Shown: piece after piece, positions 47,111-56,309 of the stretch | Numbering within the stretch: the stretch's first letter is position 1 | How the letters are laid out: the number at the start of each line of letters is the position of its first letter | DNA from: Bacteroidota bacterium | Lineage (GTDB): Bacteria > Bacteroidota > Bacteroidia > Bacteroidales > Paludibacteraceae | Direction of reading: 5' to 3' | DNA length: 64,000 nt | Assembly: GCA_021779195.1 (NCBI GenBank) | Contig: JAJYBB010000015.1 | Coordinates: forward strand, 1-64,000 | Translations under genes and position numbers: made by a program | The notes under the pieces: model-generated | Told to the model about the DNA's origin: nothing | The model's input: the letters and a program-made list of their open reading frames with translations, nothing else | Database searches by the model: none

Positions 47111-48901
47111 TTATTTGTAAAGAGCTCCATAAGTTTGACATGCACGATAATCCGAACCTTCAGCATCCATTCCAAAAGCGCCCCATGCACTTGGACGGAA
47201 AATTTTTTCGTCAGGAACATTATGCATACAAACCGGAATGCGCAACATGGAAGCCAACGTTATCAGATCTGCACCAATATGTCCATAGCTGATTGCCCCA
47301 TGGTTTGCACCCCAGTTATTCATTACGCTGAACACATCTTTAAACTGTTGTGTTTTGTTTAAACGCGGTGCGAACCAAGTAGTTGGCCATGTTTTATCAG
47401 TACGGATATTTATAATATGGTGTACATTTTCAGGTAAATCAACCGTCCATCCTTCGGCAATTTGCAACACAGGACCAAGTCCTTTAATTCGATTCAACCG
47501 GAGCATTGTTACAGGCATTTCTCCTTTGGAAAGAAAGTTTGATGAAAAACCACCACCTCGAAAATAACCTTGATCGGCAGGATACCAGGTAGTTGCATCT
47601 AGACATTTCAGAACTTCTTCTTCAGTGATATCCCAAAATGGCTTCATTGTTGGTTTTCCATTTGTATCAGTTTGTTGTCCGGTAGCATCGAGACAGGTCG
47701 CACCTGAATTAATCAGATGAATAATTCCGTTTGCAGCAGCCCCTTCAAGCTGATAACCGGTAACCCGTTTTACAGCTTCAGGACTCCAGAATGTACGTAC
47801 ATCTGAAAAAATGGAGGCAGTATTTGTTAACAAGTGTCCGAACATCATGGATACGCCATTTAACGAATCGTTTTCGGTTGCCAACACGAAAGCTTCGCGG
47901 ATGCCGTTCCAGTCGAAAGAAGAACAAAGCAGTGCTTCGCTGAAATCTCCGTTGACCATAAAATCGGTCCACTGACGCTGCCCTTGAAAACCAGCCACAA
48001 TTGCATTATGGCCGAGGGCTTCTTCTGCAAATCCTAACGCTTTAAGTTTTGGATTACCAATCATCAGGTCGCGTATAATCAATGTCATTTTAACCACATA
48101 TTCCCAATCTTTTGACTTTTGTTCGGCTGTGCTTTTCTTTTCTGGAGCATTGAAGTCGTTTCCCTCGTTTACTTTACATAATTTTTCAGTCCAATCCATT
48201 GCTTTTCTAAATTCTTCAGGATCATAGATACCTTTCTCAACACGACGGATAATCTCAACTTCGTCGACTGCTTCAACGCGAATACCCAGATAATCCTGAA
48301 AAAAGTCGGGATCGACAACAGAACCTGCAATGCCCATACACTGACCACCAATGCCTAAATATGATTTACCGCGCATCATAGCCACTGCTAAACCCGACTT
48401 TACAAAACGAACAATTTTTTCTTTAACATCGGATGGAATACTGGTATCGGTACTATCCTGAACATGCTGCCCATAAATACCGAAAGCAGGAATCCCTTTT
48501 TGATTATGACCGGCCAATGCTGCTGCCAGATAAACAGCTCCCGGACGCTCGGTGCCATTAAAACCCCAAATGGCTTTCGGATAATATGGATTTACATCGA
48601 TGGTTTCAGTTCCGTAAGCCCAACAGGGAGTAACCGACAATGTTAAACCAACACCTTCTTTTTCAAATTTTTCAGCACAAGCAGCAGCTTCGGGTACACG
48701 TCCAATGGTACTGTCGGCAATGACGCATTGAACCGGCGTTCCATCTGGATAAAATAGTGTTGAGGAAATCAAAGTTGCTGCACTTTTAGCCATATTCATG
48801 GTTTGCTCTTCTAAACTTTCGCGAACGCCTCCTTGACGACCATCGATAATGGGACGAATCCCTACTTTGGGATATTCTCCCTGTAATCTTTTAGTTTTCA
48901 T
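47111..48901 (-). CDS. fucI: L-fucose isomerase
   Basis: A 596-residue manganese-dependent ketol isomerase converting L-fucose to L-fuculose, also known to accept D-arabinose. Conserved segments are [20 protein letters not shown] at the N-terminus, [54 protein letters not shown] and [18 protein letters not shown]. Length and sequence match the E. coli and Bacteroides enzymes (about 591 residues). It is preceded by a candidate FucR site and a terminator-like hairpin. Confidence 0.96.
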   Translation of the reverse strand: MKTKRLQGEYPKVGIRPIIDGRQGGVRESLEEQTMNMAKSAATLISSTLFYPDGTPVQCVIADSTIGRVPEAAACAEKFEKEGVGLTLSVTPCWAYGTETIDVNPYYPKAIWGFNGTERPGAVYLAAALAGHNQKGIPAFGIYGQHVQDSTDTSIPSDVKEKIVRFVKSGLAVAMMRGKSYLGIGGQCMGIAGSVVDPDFFQDYLGIRVEAVDEVEIIRRVEKGIYDPEEFRKAMDWTEKLCKVNEGNDFNAPEKKSTAEQKSKDWEYVVKMTLIIRDLMIGNPKLKALGFAEEALGHNAIVAGFQGQRQWTDFMVNGDFSEALLCSSFDWNGIREAFVLATENDSLNGVSMMFGHLLTNTASIFSDVRTFWSPEAVKRVTGYQLEGAAANGIIHLINSGATCLDATGQQTDTNGKPTMKPFWDITEEEVLKCLDATTWYPADQGYFRGGGFSSNFLSKGEMPVTMLRLNRIKGLGPVLQIAEGWTVDLPENVHHIINIRTDKTWPTTWFAPRLNKTQQFKDVFSVMNNWGANHGAISYGHIGADLITLASMLRIPVCMHNVPDEKIFRPSAWGAFGMDAEGSDYRACQTYGALYK

Positions 48902-48912
48902 ATTCTTGTCAG

Positions 48913-48942
48913 AAAAAAACCCTAACCTTTTAACGAATAGGG
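48913..48942 (-). terminator. Terminator-like hairpin in the fucI leader
   Basis: On the minus strand CCCTA (48942-48938) pairs with TAGGG (48924-48920), followed at once by seven T residues (48919-48913), 12 bp before the fucI ATG. It could be the fucR terminator or an attenuator of fucI. Confidence 0.5.
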
Positions 48943-48993
48943 ATTGGTTGATATTAATAAGTCTTAAAAATTAATTTTGATAAAAGTTTAATA

Positions 48994-49010
48994 TATGCTG
49001 ATCTGTGCTG
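48994..49010. promoter_or_regulatory. Candidate FucR operator before fucI
   Basis: TATGCTGATCTGTGCTG differs at only 2 of 17 positions from TATGCTGAACTATGCTG upstream of fucP. It contains two direct TGCTG half-sites spaced 10 bp apart, one helical turn. Confidence 0.55.
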
Positions 49011-49063
49011 AAATAACATTGAAAACACAAATATATTATTTTCAAAAAAAAATAGGGTCAAGT

Positions 49064-50050
49064 TTATAAAGAATTTCTGATTATCAATTCTGTAGGTATA
49101 TACTCCTGAATCGATTTTTTAGCGGTTACAAAATAAGCCGCCTTTTCACCCATTAATCCAAAATCAATACTAATCGATGAAATTCCGTTTTTAATAACTT
49201 CGAGCACAGATTCATTGTTATAAGCGATTAAACCATAATCCTGACCAATAATCAATCCGGCAGAATCTGCTTCTTTAATTAATTTAACAAGATCTTCAGA
49301 CAGGATACACAGATAGGCGGTTCCAACTTCAACTCCTATTTTATCAGACTCTTTGCGTAAAATTTCGTACTCAAAATTCTGCAACACACAGAATTTTTTA
49401 AAATATTCAATTGCGCTGATTGGATGGCAGATTTCTTCAGGGAAAACGAAGGAAATTTTCTTGTATTTTTTGAATAAATCAAGGCTTTGATTTAAACAAT
49501 TGTAAAACGATTCATCAAAATCCTGGCAAATATATGAAAAGGATGACTTTTCAAAATTACCAAAATCTAACAGCAGTAATTTGCTTGGCGGAATCAGCTT
49601 CAATGCATCTGAAAGTTGTTCGTTTGAAAAATTCATCACCACGTACATGCTGTAATTACCAATACTTTCGCGAATTATGGTGTCGAACAATCGTTCATTA
49701 TACTGATGAAAAATCAGATCAACTTTGTAATTATCAGGCAAATTAGCCACAAACCGGTGAAAAAGATTTTGTTTGAACGACGAATAAGTATCCAGAAGCA
49801 ACAAGACATGATTCACATCGGCTTTTACATAATAGCCTTTCATCGGATTTGAATCAATAATACCTCTATTTTTAAGAATTTTATATGCCTTAAATACTGT
49901 ATCCCGTGAAACTTTATAACGCGAACTTGCCTCGTTGATGGACGACAAATTATCGCCTACCTTTAAATCACCTTGCATAATGGAAAGACTGATTCCATCA
50001 ACAAGCGATTTTATTTTAGAAGATGAATTTGAAAATTTTATGTTCGACAT
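49064..50050 (-). CDS. fucR: GntR/LacI-hybrid regulator of fucose genes
   Basis: A 328-residue regulator. Residues 1-75 form a GntR winged helix (SSINEASSRYKVSRDTVFKAYKIL with wing MKGYYV). Residues 85-325 form a periplasmic-binding-like sensor, ending FGLMGEKAAYFVTAKKS as in LacI family proteins. This architecture is that of FucR of Bacteroides, which represses fucose genes until L-fucose binds. It is 15 bp after fucP in one operon. Candidate operator sites precede both fucP and fucI, so autoregulation is likely. Confidence 0.85.
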   Translation of the reverse strand: MSNIKFSNSSSKIKSLVDGISLSIMQGDLKVGDNLSSINEASSRYKVSRDTVFKAYKILKNRGIIDSNPMKGYYVKADVNHVLLLLDTYSSFKQNLFHRFVANLPDNYKVDLIFHQYNERLFDTIIRESIGNYSMYVVMNFSNEQLSDALKLIPPSKLLLLDFGNFEKSSFSYICQDFDESFYNCLNQSLDLFKKYKKISFVFPEEICHPISAIEYFKKFCVLQNFEYEILRKESDKIGVEVGTAYLCILSEDLVKLIKEADSAGLIIGQDYGLIAYNNESVLEVIKNGISSISIDFGLMGEKAAYFVTAKKSIQEYIPTELIIRNSL

Positions 50051-50065
50051 GTTAAATTCTATAAA

Positions 50066-51388
50066 TCAATGGGTAGCAACTACCTTATATTCAGTACCTT
50101 CATAAACTGGACCAGAAGGTTTAGAGCCCACAAACGAATAATACATTACATATAGATATCCTATCAAAGGAATAATCATCGCTATTGCCATGCTTCCGGT
50201 TTTATCAGAAATAAGTCCCATAATCGGTGTCCAAACTGCTCCACCGATAATAGCCATAATTATCATTGAACCGCCGATTTTGGTATTCGGACCAAGTCCT
50301 TTAACTCCCAGTGCAAAAATTGTAGGAAACATCAGTGACATGAAAAAGCTGGAAATAACCAATGCATAACCACCTATTATGCCGGGAAATGTTACAGCAA
50401 TGGTTACTAGAATCACATTTACAATGCTGTAAATACCCATCAATTTTCCAGGATCAAACCGGCGCATTAAAGCTGTAGCAATAAACCGTCCAATACCAAA
50501 AGCCAACAAAGAGGCAAAAAGATAAGTACCGGCTTCTTTATCGGGTTTATTTAGATAATCTTTAATATAGGCAATCATAAAACTCCAGGTTCCAACCTGT
50601 GCTCCTACATAAAAAAACTGGGCAATAATACCTTTGATAAAATGAGGATATTGAAATAATTGGGAGAAATGGCCATGGTTACTTTTATTGGTAGCATCCA
50701 TTTTGTTTCGTGTCCCGGTTTCTGTTTCGGCAGGAAACTTTACTTTCCAAATCAAAAATGCCCAAACTAAGATTACTACCCCAATGATCATATAAGGTGG
50801 AATTACGCGTAAAGTTTCGGCGTGCAGATAACCCTGATACTGACCCGAGGCTTTCAACGCATTAATTTCCGTTTGTGAATGTTCAATGCCGGAAAAAATG
50901 AAAATTTTTCCGATTAAAACTCCACTCATGGCTCCAAGCGGGTTAAATGCCTGCGAAAAGTTTAAGCGTTGAGCAGAAGTATCGGGATCGCCTAACACAG
51001 AGATGAATGAATTTGCACCGGTTTCAAGAAAGGCTAATCCACTGGCAATTATGAATAATGCCAACAGAAAAATTTCGTATTTGCTTGTAATTGCAGCAGG
51101 ATAGAATATGAAACATCCGGTAGCAAAAAGCAATAGCCCAATAATCATCCCTGTTTTGTAATGAAAACGATCCATAATATAAGCTGCCGGCATTGCCAAC
51201 AAAAAATAACCCATATAAAATGCAAATTGAACCAAACCTGCTTGTAAACGATTCAACTCAAATGATTTCATGAACTGAGGTATTAATATGTCATTCAGAT
51301 TATTAGGAATAGCCCACAAATAAAAAAGAGCTGTAACTAAAATAAATGGAAGTAAATTTTTTTGTTCGACAATTTTGTGGTTTGACAT
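50066..51388 (-). CDS. fucP: L-fucose:proton symporter
   Basis: A 440-residue MFS transporter of the FucP family with twelve helices. Signatures are FYLWAIPNNLNDILIPQFMKSFEL at the N-terminus (wording of FucP, glucose/galactose GluP), FLETGANSFISVLGDP, LNFSQAFNPLGAMSGVLIG and GGAVWTPIMGLISDKTGS. It imports L-fucose across the inner membrane. The setting with fucR and fucI makes fucose the best substrate. Confidence 0.92.
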   Translation of the reverse strand: MSNHKIVEQKNLLPFILVTALFYLWAIPNNLNDILIPQFMKSFELNRLQAGLVQFAFYMGYFLLAMPAAYIMDRFHYKTGMIIGLLLFATGCFIFYPAAITSKYEIFLLALFIIASGLAFLETGANSFISVLGDPDTSAQRLNFSQAFNPLGAMSGVLIGKIFIFSGIEHSQTEINALKASGQYQGYLHAETLRVIPPYMIIGVVILVWAFLIWKVKFPAETETGTRNKMDATNKSNHGHFSQLFQYPHFIKGIIAQFFYVGAQVGTWSFMIAYIKDYLNKPDKEAGTYLFASLLAFGIGRFIATALMRRFDPGKLMGIYSIVNVILVTIAVTFPGIIGGYALVISSFFMSLMFPTIFALGVKGLGPNTKIGGSMIIMAIIGGAVWTPIMGLISDKTGSMAIAMIIPLIGYLYVMYYSFVGSKPSGPVYEGTEYKVVATH

Positions 51389-51420
51389 ACTCTATACATT
51401 TTTTTAATTTAAATATTTGC

Positions 51421-51437
51421 TATGCTGAACTATGCTG
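51421..51437. promoter_or_regulatory. Candidate FucR operator before fucP
   Basis: TATGCTGAACTATGCTG lies 32-49 bp upstream of the fucP ATG and matches the motif before fucI (15 of 17). The position suits repression or activation of fucPR. Confidence 0.55.
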
Positions 51438-51504
51438 CAAATTAATTACAATTATTCATTTCATACAATTTAGATTTCATGTTTTAAAACATTAAATTTT
51501 AAAA

Positions 51505-52395
51505 TTAATCTTTTATTTCGACATTATTCCGATATTCGAGAGGAGAAATTCCAACACGTTTCTTAAAAAATACAGGAAAATAGTCGGGATTTTCAAAATT
51601 CAAGGTGTATGCTATTTCTTTTACTGAGTGGGATGAAGTAGATAGTAATAATTTGGCTTCGTTGAGTTTAAGTTCAATCATATACTTTGAAGGGGAAGTC
51701 CCTACAAATTCTTTAAATGCCCTGCGAAACCCTGAATAGCTGATATGTAGTGTTTTAGCAATTTCTTCGGGTGTCATATCTTTATAAACCGATTCACGCA
51801 TAATCACTTTCGCTTTATTCATTTTCTGAATCAATTCTTCATCTTCAAAATCGCGGGTTTTATCGCGATAATACATCAATCCCAAAATATGCATCACGAT
51901 ACCGGACAAAGCTTGCTGATATCCAGCCCGTTCTTCGTTTGCAATCTCAATTGCCTTTAAATATAAATCGACAATTCTTTCGTTATAGCCAATATTAAAT
52001 ACAGGTGGAGTATTAATAAAAAACCCATCGGACACGATATTGTCAATAATTCTACCTTTAAAACCAATCCAGTATTCAGTCCATCCCGAGTTTTCGAGAG
52101 GTTTATAGGTATGCCAAATTCCAGGCATAAGAAAAAACATACGACCTTCGTTTATCAAGCAAGATTGTTTGCTTGTTCCAAAAGTAAAGACTCCATTTCC
52201 TTCCGAAATGTATAATAATTGAAATTCATTTAAAATGCGTCCTTTATTCACATCAAAATAATATCCTGTTGGATGGTCTTTGGGTGGATAATTTTCATTC
52301 TCGGCAATGGTTTGATGTCCCACCGTTGTAACTGTTAATCCCCAAAGATCATCTTCTTCAGAAGAAACCATGTAATTAAAACTTCGTTGTTGCAT
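51505..52395 (-). CDS. AraC-family transcriptional regulator (rhamnose-type)
   Basis: A 296-residue regulator with an N-terminal cupin sugar-binding domain (about 30-160, QLLYISEGNGVFTF, GRMFFLMPGIWHTY) and a C-terminal double helix-turn-helix (about 195-292, MTPEEIAKTLHISYSGFRRAFKEF, VKEIAYTLNFENPDYFPVFFKKR). It stands between rhaT and fucP and is likely the rhamnose-responsive activator, as in other Bacteroidota. Its own minus-strand -7 box TATTTTTG is at 52453-52446. It could instead respond to fucose. Confidence 0.85.
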   Translation of the reverse strand: MQQRSFNYMVSSEEDDLWGLTVTTVGHQTIAENENYPPKDHPTGYYFDVNKGRILNEFQLLYISEGNGVFTFGTSKQSCLINEGRMFFLMPGIWHTYKPLENSGWTEYWIGFKGRIIDNIVSDGFFINTPPVFNIGYNERIVDLYLKAIEIANEERAGYQQALSGIVMHILGLMYYRDKTRDFEDEELIQKMNKAKVIMRESVYKDMTPEEIAKTLHISYSGFRRAFKEFVGTSPSKYMIELKLNEAKLLLSTSSHSVKEIAYTLNFENPDYFPVFFKKRVGISPLEYRNNVEIKD

Positions 52396-52477
52396 AATTG
52401 ATTTTATTCATTGGTAATAAAATTTCAAATAGATATAAGTTTGTACAAAAATAGGAAATTAAATCGTAGCATGAATA

Positions 52478-52514
52478 AAAAAAGAGAAGACTGATAAACA
52501 ATCTTCTCTTTTTT
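52478..52514. terminator. Terminator between rhaT and the AraC gene
   Basis: AAAAAAGAGAAGA (52478-52490) pairs with TCTTCTCTTTTTT (52502-52514) around an 11-base loop. It ends the rhaA-rhaT transcript on the minus strand. Confidence 0.85.
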
Positions 52515-52538
52515 AAAACATAATTGAATTTTCCAGAT

Positions 52539-53573
52539 TTAATTTAGTAAATTTGGAAGGATAAGTGAAAAAATTAGAATTGCCATACCCAGAACTAAAA
52601 CTGCAATCGTTTTTGATCCCGCACCTTTCCATTCCTTCAAAATAATGCCCCAAACATTGCTAAACGTAACATTAAGCGACATGAGAATACTCCACGAGAA
52701 AGCCATCATAACACTTCCTTCGGCAAAGAAGCTTTTTCCCATTGTTAGCCCAAAAAATTGTGAATACCATAGAATTCCGGCTAATGCACAAAATAACACG
52801 TTATTTATAAACACACCGGCCGATACACCGAAATAATCTTTAATCGTTTTATTTTTAATATTTTGAAATAAGCAATAAACGGCATTTGTAACAAATCCGC
52901 CTACAGTAATGATTAAAATAGCTGGTAAGCCGGCAAACAATGCTTTTGCTCCAAATTGAATGGCGGCAGCTTTAATAGGCTCGGCAGCTTCAAGTCCAAG
53001 ACTGAAACAAGCACTCATAATACCTGCAAGGAGAGCAACCAAAAGACCTTTTCCCAAGGCAAAATCCTTCACGGCCGCTTTTTTTTGCTCGGCAGTCATA
53101 TTTTTTGAACGAAGGCTTCCTGCAAATCCAATAACGGCAATTCCTGCAATGGCTACACTGACTCCAATCAACAAAATCAACCCTTTTCCACTAAATAAAT
53201 CGGTGCCCAGCATTAATGCAGGAATCAAAGTACCAAAAGCTGAACAAGTGCCCAACGCGATAGATTGTCCAAGTGCCACGCCTAAATAGCGCATGCTTAA
53301 ACCAAAAGTTAAGCCTCCTACACCCCACAAAGCTCCATAAATCAAGGCTTTCCAGACTGACCCTTGACCAGCTGAAATTAACTCAATGAGTGAATGTCCT
53401 TCCGGAACAGCAAGTAAAGCTCCAAGATACGGAAAAATAAGCCATGCAAAAATGCCCTGAATAAGCCAAAAACTTTCCCAAGCCCAGTTTTTTACTTTTT
53501 TGATTGGGACATAAGAGCTGGATTGTCCCATAGCACCCACTGCAATAATCAATAATCCAATGAATATATTCAT
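52539..53573 (-). CDS. rhaT: L-rhamnose:proton symporter
   Basis: A 344-residue ten-helix RhaT-family permease. Conserved stretches include the N-terminal GLLIIAVGAMGQSSSYVPIKKVKNWAWES split over two segments, WGVGGLTFGLSMRYLGVALG, and FGTLIPALM. Late helices GSVMMAFSWSILMSLNVTFSNVWG are typical. It follows rhaA by 111 bp and is cotranscribed with it. Confidence 0.93.
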   Translation of the reverse strand: MNIFIGLLIIAVGAMGQSSSYVPIKKVKNWAWESFWLIQGIFAWLIFPYLGALLAVPEGHSLIELISAGQGSVWKALIYGALWGVGGLTFGLSMRYLGVALGQSIALGTCSAFGTLIPALMLGTDLFSGKGLILLIGVSVAIAGIAVIGFAGSLRSKNMTAEQKKAAVKDFALGKGLLVALLAGIMSACFSLGLEAAEPIKAAAIQFGAKALFAGLPAILIITVGGFVTNAVYCLFQNIKNKTIKDYFGVSAGVFINNVLFCALAGILWYSQFFGLTMGKSFFAEGSVMMAFSWSILMSLNVTFSNVWGIILKEWKGAGSKTIAVLVLGMAILIFSLILPNLLN

Positions 53574-53684
53574 AATATCTTTTTACAATTTAACATTAAA
53601 AAAAGCGTGATTTAAGATATAAGTTAACCACATAAAATTTCATCGGATTTTTATTTCTGAGATAATTCTATGTGGTTCAAATTT

Positions 53685-54947
53685 TTATCGTTTTGAAGTT
53701 ACTTCCTGTTCGTATTTTTCAATATTTGCAATATACGATTCGCCGGCAATAACGCCTTTTTGCATACAATAATAGTTGTATACATCAGTCCATGGCATTG
53801 ACTTTGCTTCTTCGAGTAGCGCTAAACGTTCGAAGTTTTGACCCTTGGCTTCATAAGCTCGCAATTGAATGATAGGTTCGAGTAATGCCTGCAAAAAGGC
53901 TTTTTGAGTGGCACGTACACCAACTACATAAGCTCCAATACGATTGATGGAGGCATCGAAATAATCTAAGCCAACATGCACGCGATCAATGGCGTTTGCT
54001 CTGGTTATTTCTTGTGCGATAGCCTGCAGTTCGTCGCTCAAAATGACCACGTGGTCACTATCCCAGCGTATACCTCTGGAAACATGCAACATAACTTCTG
54101 GTAAAAATAGTAACAATGAAGAAATTTTATCAGAAATTACTTCTGTGGGGTGAAAATGACCCGAGTCAAGAGTAACGACAACGTTATTTTTAACGCCGTA
54201 ACCCATATAAAACTCATGAGAACCAACTGTATAACTTTCAGCACCTATGCCGAACAATTTACTTTCAATACAATCCTTCATGTATTCATCGTTGGTTTTA
54301 TATTCAAAGATTTTGTCTAATGAATCTTTCAGATTTTGACGATATTGCAAGCGATTCACGGTCAAATCTTTTGAACCATCTGGAATCCAGATATTGTGCA
54401 TACATTTTGAACCCAATTGGCGACCCATTTCTTCGGCTATTTTACGACTGCGAATGACATGTTCAATCCAAAAATTGCGGATTTCAGGGTCAGGAGAAGA
54501 AAGTGTAAAGCCATCAGCTGATTTATCATGAGAGAAGCAAGTGCAGTTGAAATCCAGTTTATAATCTTTTTCTTTTGCCCAATCAATCCAGCTTTGGAAA
54601 TGTTTTGGTTCAATTTGATCACGGTCAACAAATTTTCCGCCAAAATCGCCATAAAAAGCATGTAAATTTACACGATGTTTGCCTGGAATCAATGACATGG
54701 CTTTGTCAATATCGGCACGAACCTGATCAATAGTATGTGCTTTGCCTGGATAATTACCGGTTGCCTGAATTCCACCAGTCAGATTTCCATCGGGGTTTTC
54801 AAAACCGATTACATCGTCTGTTTGCCAGCAGTGTAATGAAATTGGAAGTTTATCTAACTCTACTACAGCTTTTTCCACATCTACACCTATTTCGGCATAA
54901 CGTTCTTTGGCAGCCTGAAATGCTTGAATAATTTTTTGGTCATTCAT
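53685..54947 (-). CDS. rhaA: L-rhamnose isomerase
   Basis: A 420-residue (beta/alpha)8 isomerase making L-rhamnulose with manganese. Motifs: SLHCWQTDDVIGFENPD, HAFYGDFGGKFVDRD, CFSHDKSADGFTLS, SKCMHNIWIPDGSKD, VTLDSGHFHPTEVISDK and RGIRWDSDHVV. The length matches the E. coli enzyme (419). It is the most upstream gene of the deoxyhexose island. Confidence 0.96.
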   Translation of the reverse strand: MNDQKIIQAFQAAKERYAEIGVDVEKAVVELDKLPISLHCWQTDDVIGFENPDGNLTGGIQATGNYPGKAHTIDQVRADIDKAMSLIPGKHRVNLHAFYGDFGGKFVDRDQIEPKHFQSWIDWAKEKDYKLDFNCTCFSHDKSADGFTLSSPDPEIRNFWIEHVIRSRKIAEEMGRQLGSKCMHNIWIPDGSKDLTVNRLQYRQNLKDSLDKIFEYKTNDEYMKDCIESKLFGIGAESYTVGSHEFYMGYGVKNNVVVTLDSGHFHPTEVISDKISSLLLFLPEVMLHVSRGIRWDSDHVVILSDELQAIAQEITRANAIDRVHVGLDYFDASINRIGAYVVGVRATQKAFLQALLEPIIQLRAYEAKGQNFERLALLEEAKSMPWTDVYNYYCMQKGVIAGESYIANIEKYEQEVTSKR

Positions 54948-54979
54948 GATATTAAAATTTTAAATTTGTTTTTTGATGA

Positions 54980-55009
54980 CAAAAATAGAGTTTCAACTTA
55001 TTATGTTGA
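54980..55009 (-). promoter_or_regulatory. rhaA promoter and adjacent inverted repeat
   Basis: Minus-strand TATTTTTG (54987-54980) is a perfect -7 box, 33 bp before the rhaA ATG. No TTG is at the -33 distance. Instead TCAAC-TTATTAT-GTTGA (54993-55009) sits there, fitting an activator-dependent promoter such as one served by the AraC protein. Confidence 0.45.
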
Positions 55010-55072
55010 TATGATAATTGATATTAAAGCTTTACTTTTTGATAAAATTTTAAATATTTGAAATTTTGAAAT

Positions 55073-55093
55073 CAACCCTATCGGATAGAGTTG
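55073..55093. terminator. 21-bp palindrome after the acyltransferase gene
   Basis: CAACCCTATC and GATAGAGTTG flank a single central base (9 of 10 pairs). It is 65 bp past the acyltransferase stop and 126 bp upstream of rhaA, so it may be a transcript end or an operator. Confidence 0.4.
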
Positions 55094-55157
55094 TTTCTTA
55101 TATTATGTCATTTTGTTTACTGATCACTTCTTTAACTGGTGAATTACGATTTTGAAC

Positions 55158-56216
55158 TTATCCGGAGATATATTTTCCAAACGGTATTTTATTGATTGCT
55201 CCTACGATGGACAGAGTGATGATCAGGCATAATAAGGAAGTGAACGGAATGCCGATTATGGGGTTGATAAAATTCCAACGAATATTGAAATTATCCAATA
55301 AATTGAGAATCAACACATGTCCCAGAAATATCCCGTAACTGTACCGACAAATCAGAGTACGAATCCGACCTAAAATTGGTAATCGAATATCTTTGTTCTT
55401 AAAATATAAAAATAACCCAGTTGCATAAAGAAAAATATTAGGACTAAGCGGTTCGTAAAATATAGAGCTATACTGATTACTGAAATAATGGTCCAAATAA
55501 GTTCCCAATACGGTAATGATTATTCCAACACTCATTAATATAATCGCTAATCGGTTTGTTTTTAATTGATTATCATTTTTTACAATAACTGTAAGATAAT
55601 AACCCAATATTAAATAACCTAAGAATCCACTAAAATAGGAAAGATCTACATCGGGCTTCAGATTTTCGACATAAGGAAGATTAAAAATTAACGTAAACAG
55701 CCAGATAAATAAAAAATACCGAATTTCAGTTGGTTTACTGTTTCGAATCCATTTACCGATAATCGGTACGAAAAGGTATAATCCGAAAATCATGTAAATG
55801 TACCAAAAATGAAGTGAGCTGCCGTCTCTTAAACTGATTAAAACAATTCGCAGGGTTTCAGTTACCGACAGTTTCAAATCAGCATTATCACCGTAGGCAA
55901 AAGAATAAATTATGTATAGACAACTCCAGAATAAAAATGGGAATATCAGACGAACGATCCGTTTTTTCAGGTAGATATCCAATAGTTCATTTTTGGGTAA
56001 TAACAATGCTCCAGACAGCATCACAAAAATCGGGACGCTGAAACGGGAAAAGCTATCGAAAATATTTCCTATCCAAAAAGTATAGTCCGAAATTGTACCC
56101 GATGACGGAACATAATCCGATGAAACATGGATGAAAATTACGCCAATGGTTGCAATAACTCTTAAATTGTCGTACCAGGCGGTATTGTTGATGGGTTTAC
56201 TGATTGGTGTTGTCAT
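55158..56216 (-). CDS. Membrane acyltransferase (acyltransferase 3 family)
   Basis: A 352-residue integral membrane protein with about ten helices. WYDNLRVIATIGVIFIHVSS carries the family's catalytic-type histidine in IH, and RFSVPIFVMLSGALLLPKN is the second signature. Such proteins O-acylate sugars of surface polysaccharide, lipid A or peptidoglycan, using cytosolic acyl-CoA. The substrate cannot be told. It stands between the carboxylase genes and rhaA, separated from both by hairpins, so it is probably monocistronic. Confidence 0.85.
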   Translation of the reverse strand: MTTPISKPINNTAWYDNLRVIATIGVIFIHVSSDYVPSSGTISDYTFWIGNIFDSFSRFSVPIFVMLSGALLLPKNELLDIYLKKRIVRLIFPFLFWSCLYIIYSFAYGDNADLKLSVTETLRIVLISLRDGSSLHFWYIYMIFGLYLFVPIIGKWIRNSKPTEIRYFLFIWLFTLIFNLPYVENLKPDVDLSYFSGFLGYLILGYYLTVIVKNDNQLKTNRLAIILMSVGIIITVLGTYLDHYFSNQYSSIFYEPLSPNIFLYATGLFLYFKNKDIRLPILGRIRTLICRYSYGIFLGHVLILNLLDNFNIRWNFINPIIGIPFTSLLCLIITLSIVGAINKIPFGKYISG

Positions 56217-56228
56217 TTCGTTTAAAAT

Positions 56229-56292
56229 AAAAAAAAACTATGGTATCCATAACGTAAAAATTTTTTTACGCCTGTTCACCATAGTTTTTTTA
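56229..56292. terminator. Nested terminator after the biotin carrier gene
   Basis: AAAAAACTATGGT (56232-56244) pairs with ACCATAGTTTTTT (56278-56290). Inside, CGTAAAAA pairs with TTTTTACG. It ends the carboxylase transcript on the minus strand. Confidence 0.8.
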
Positions 56293-56309
56293 TTTATTCA
56301 GTGAATTGA

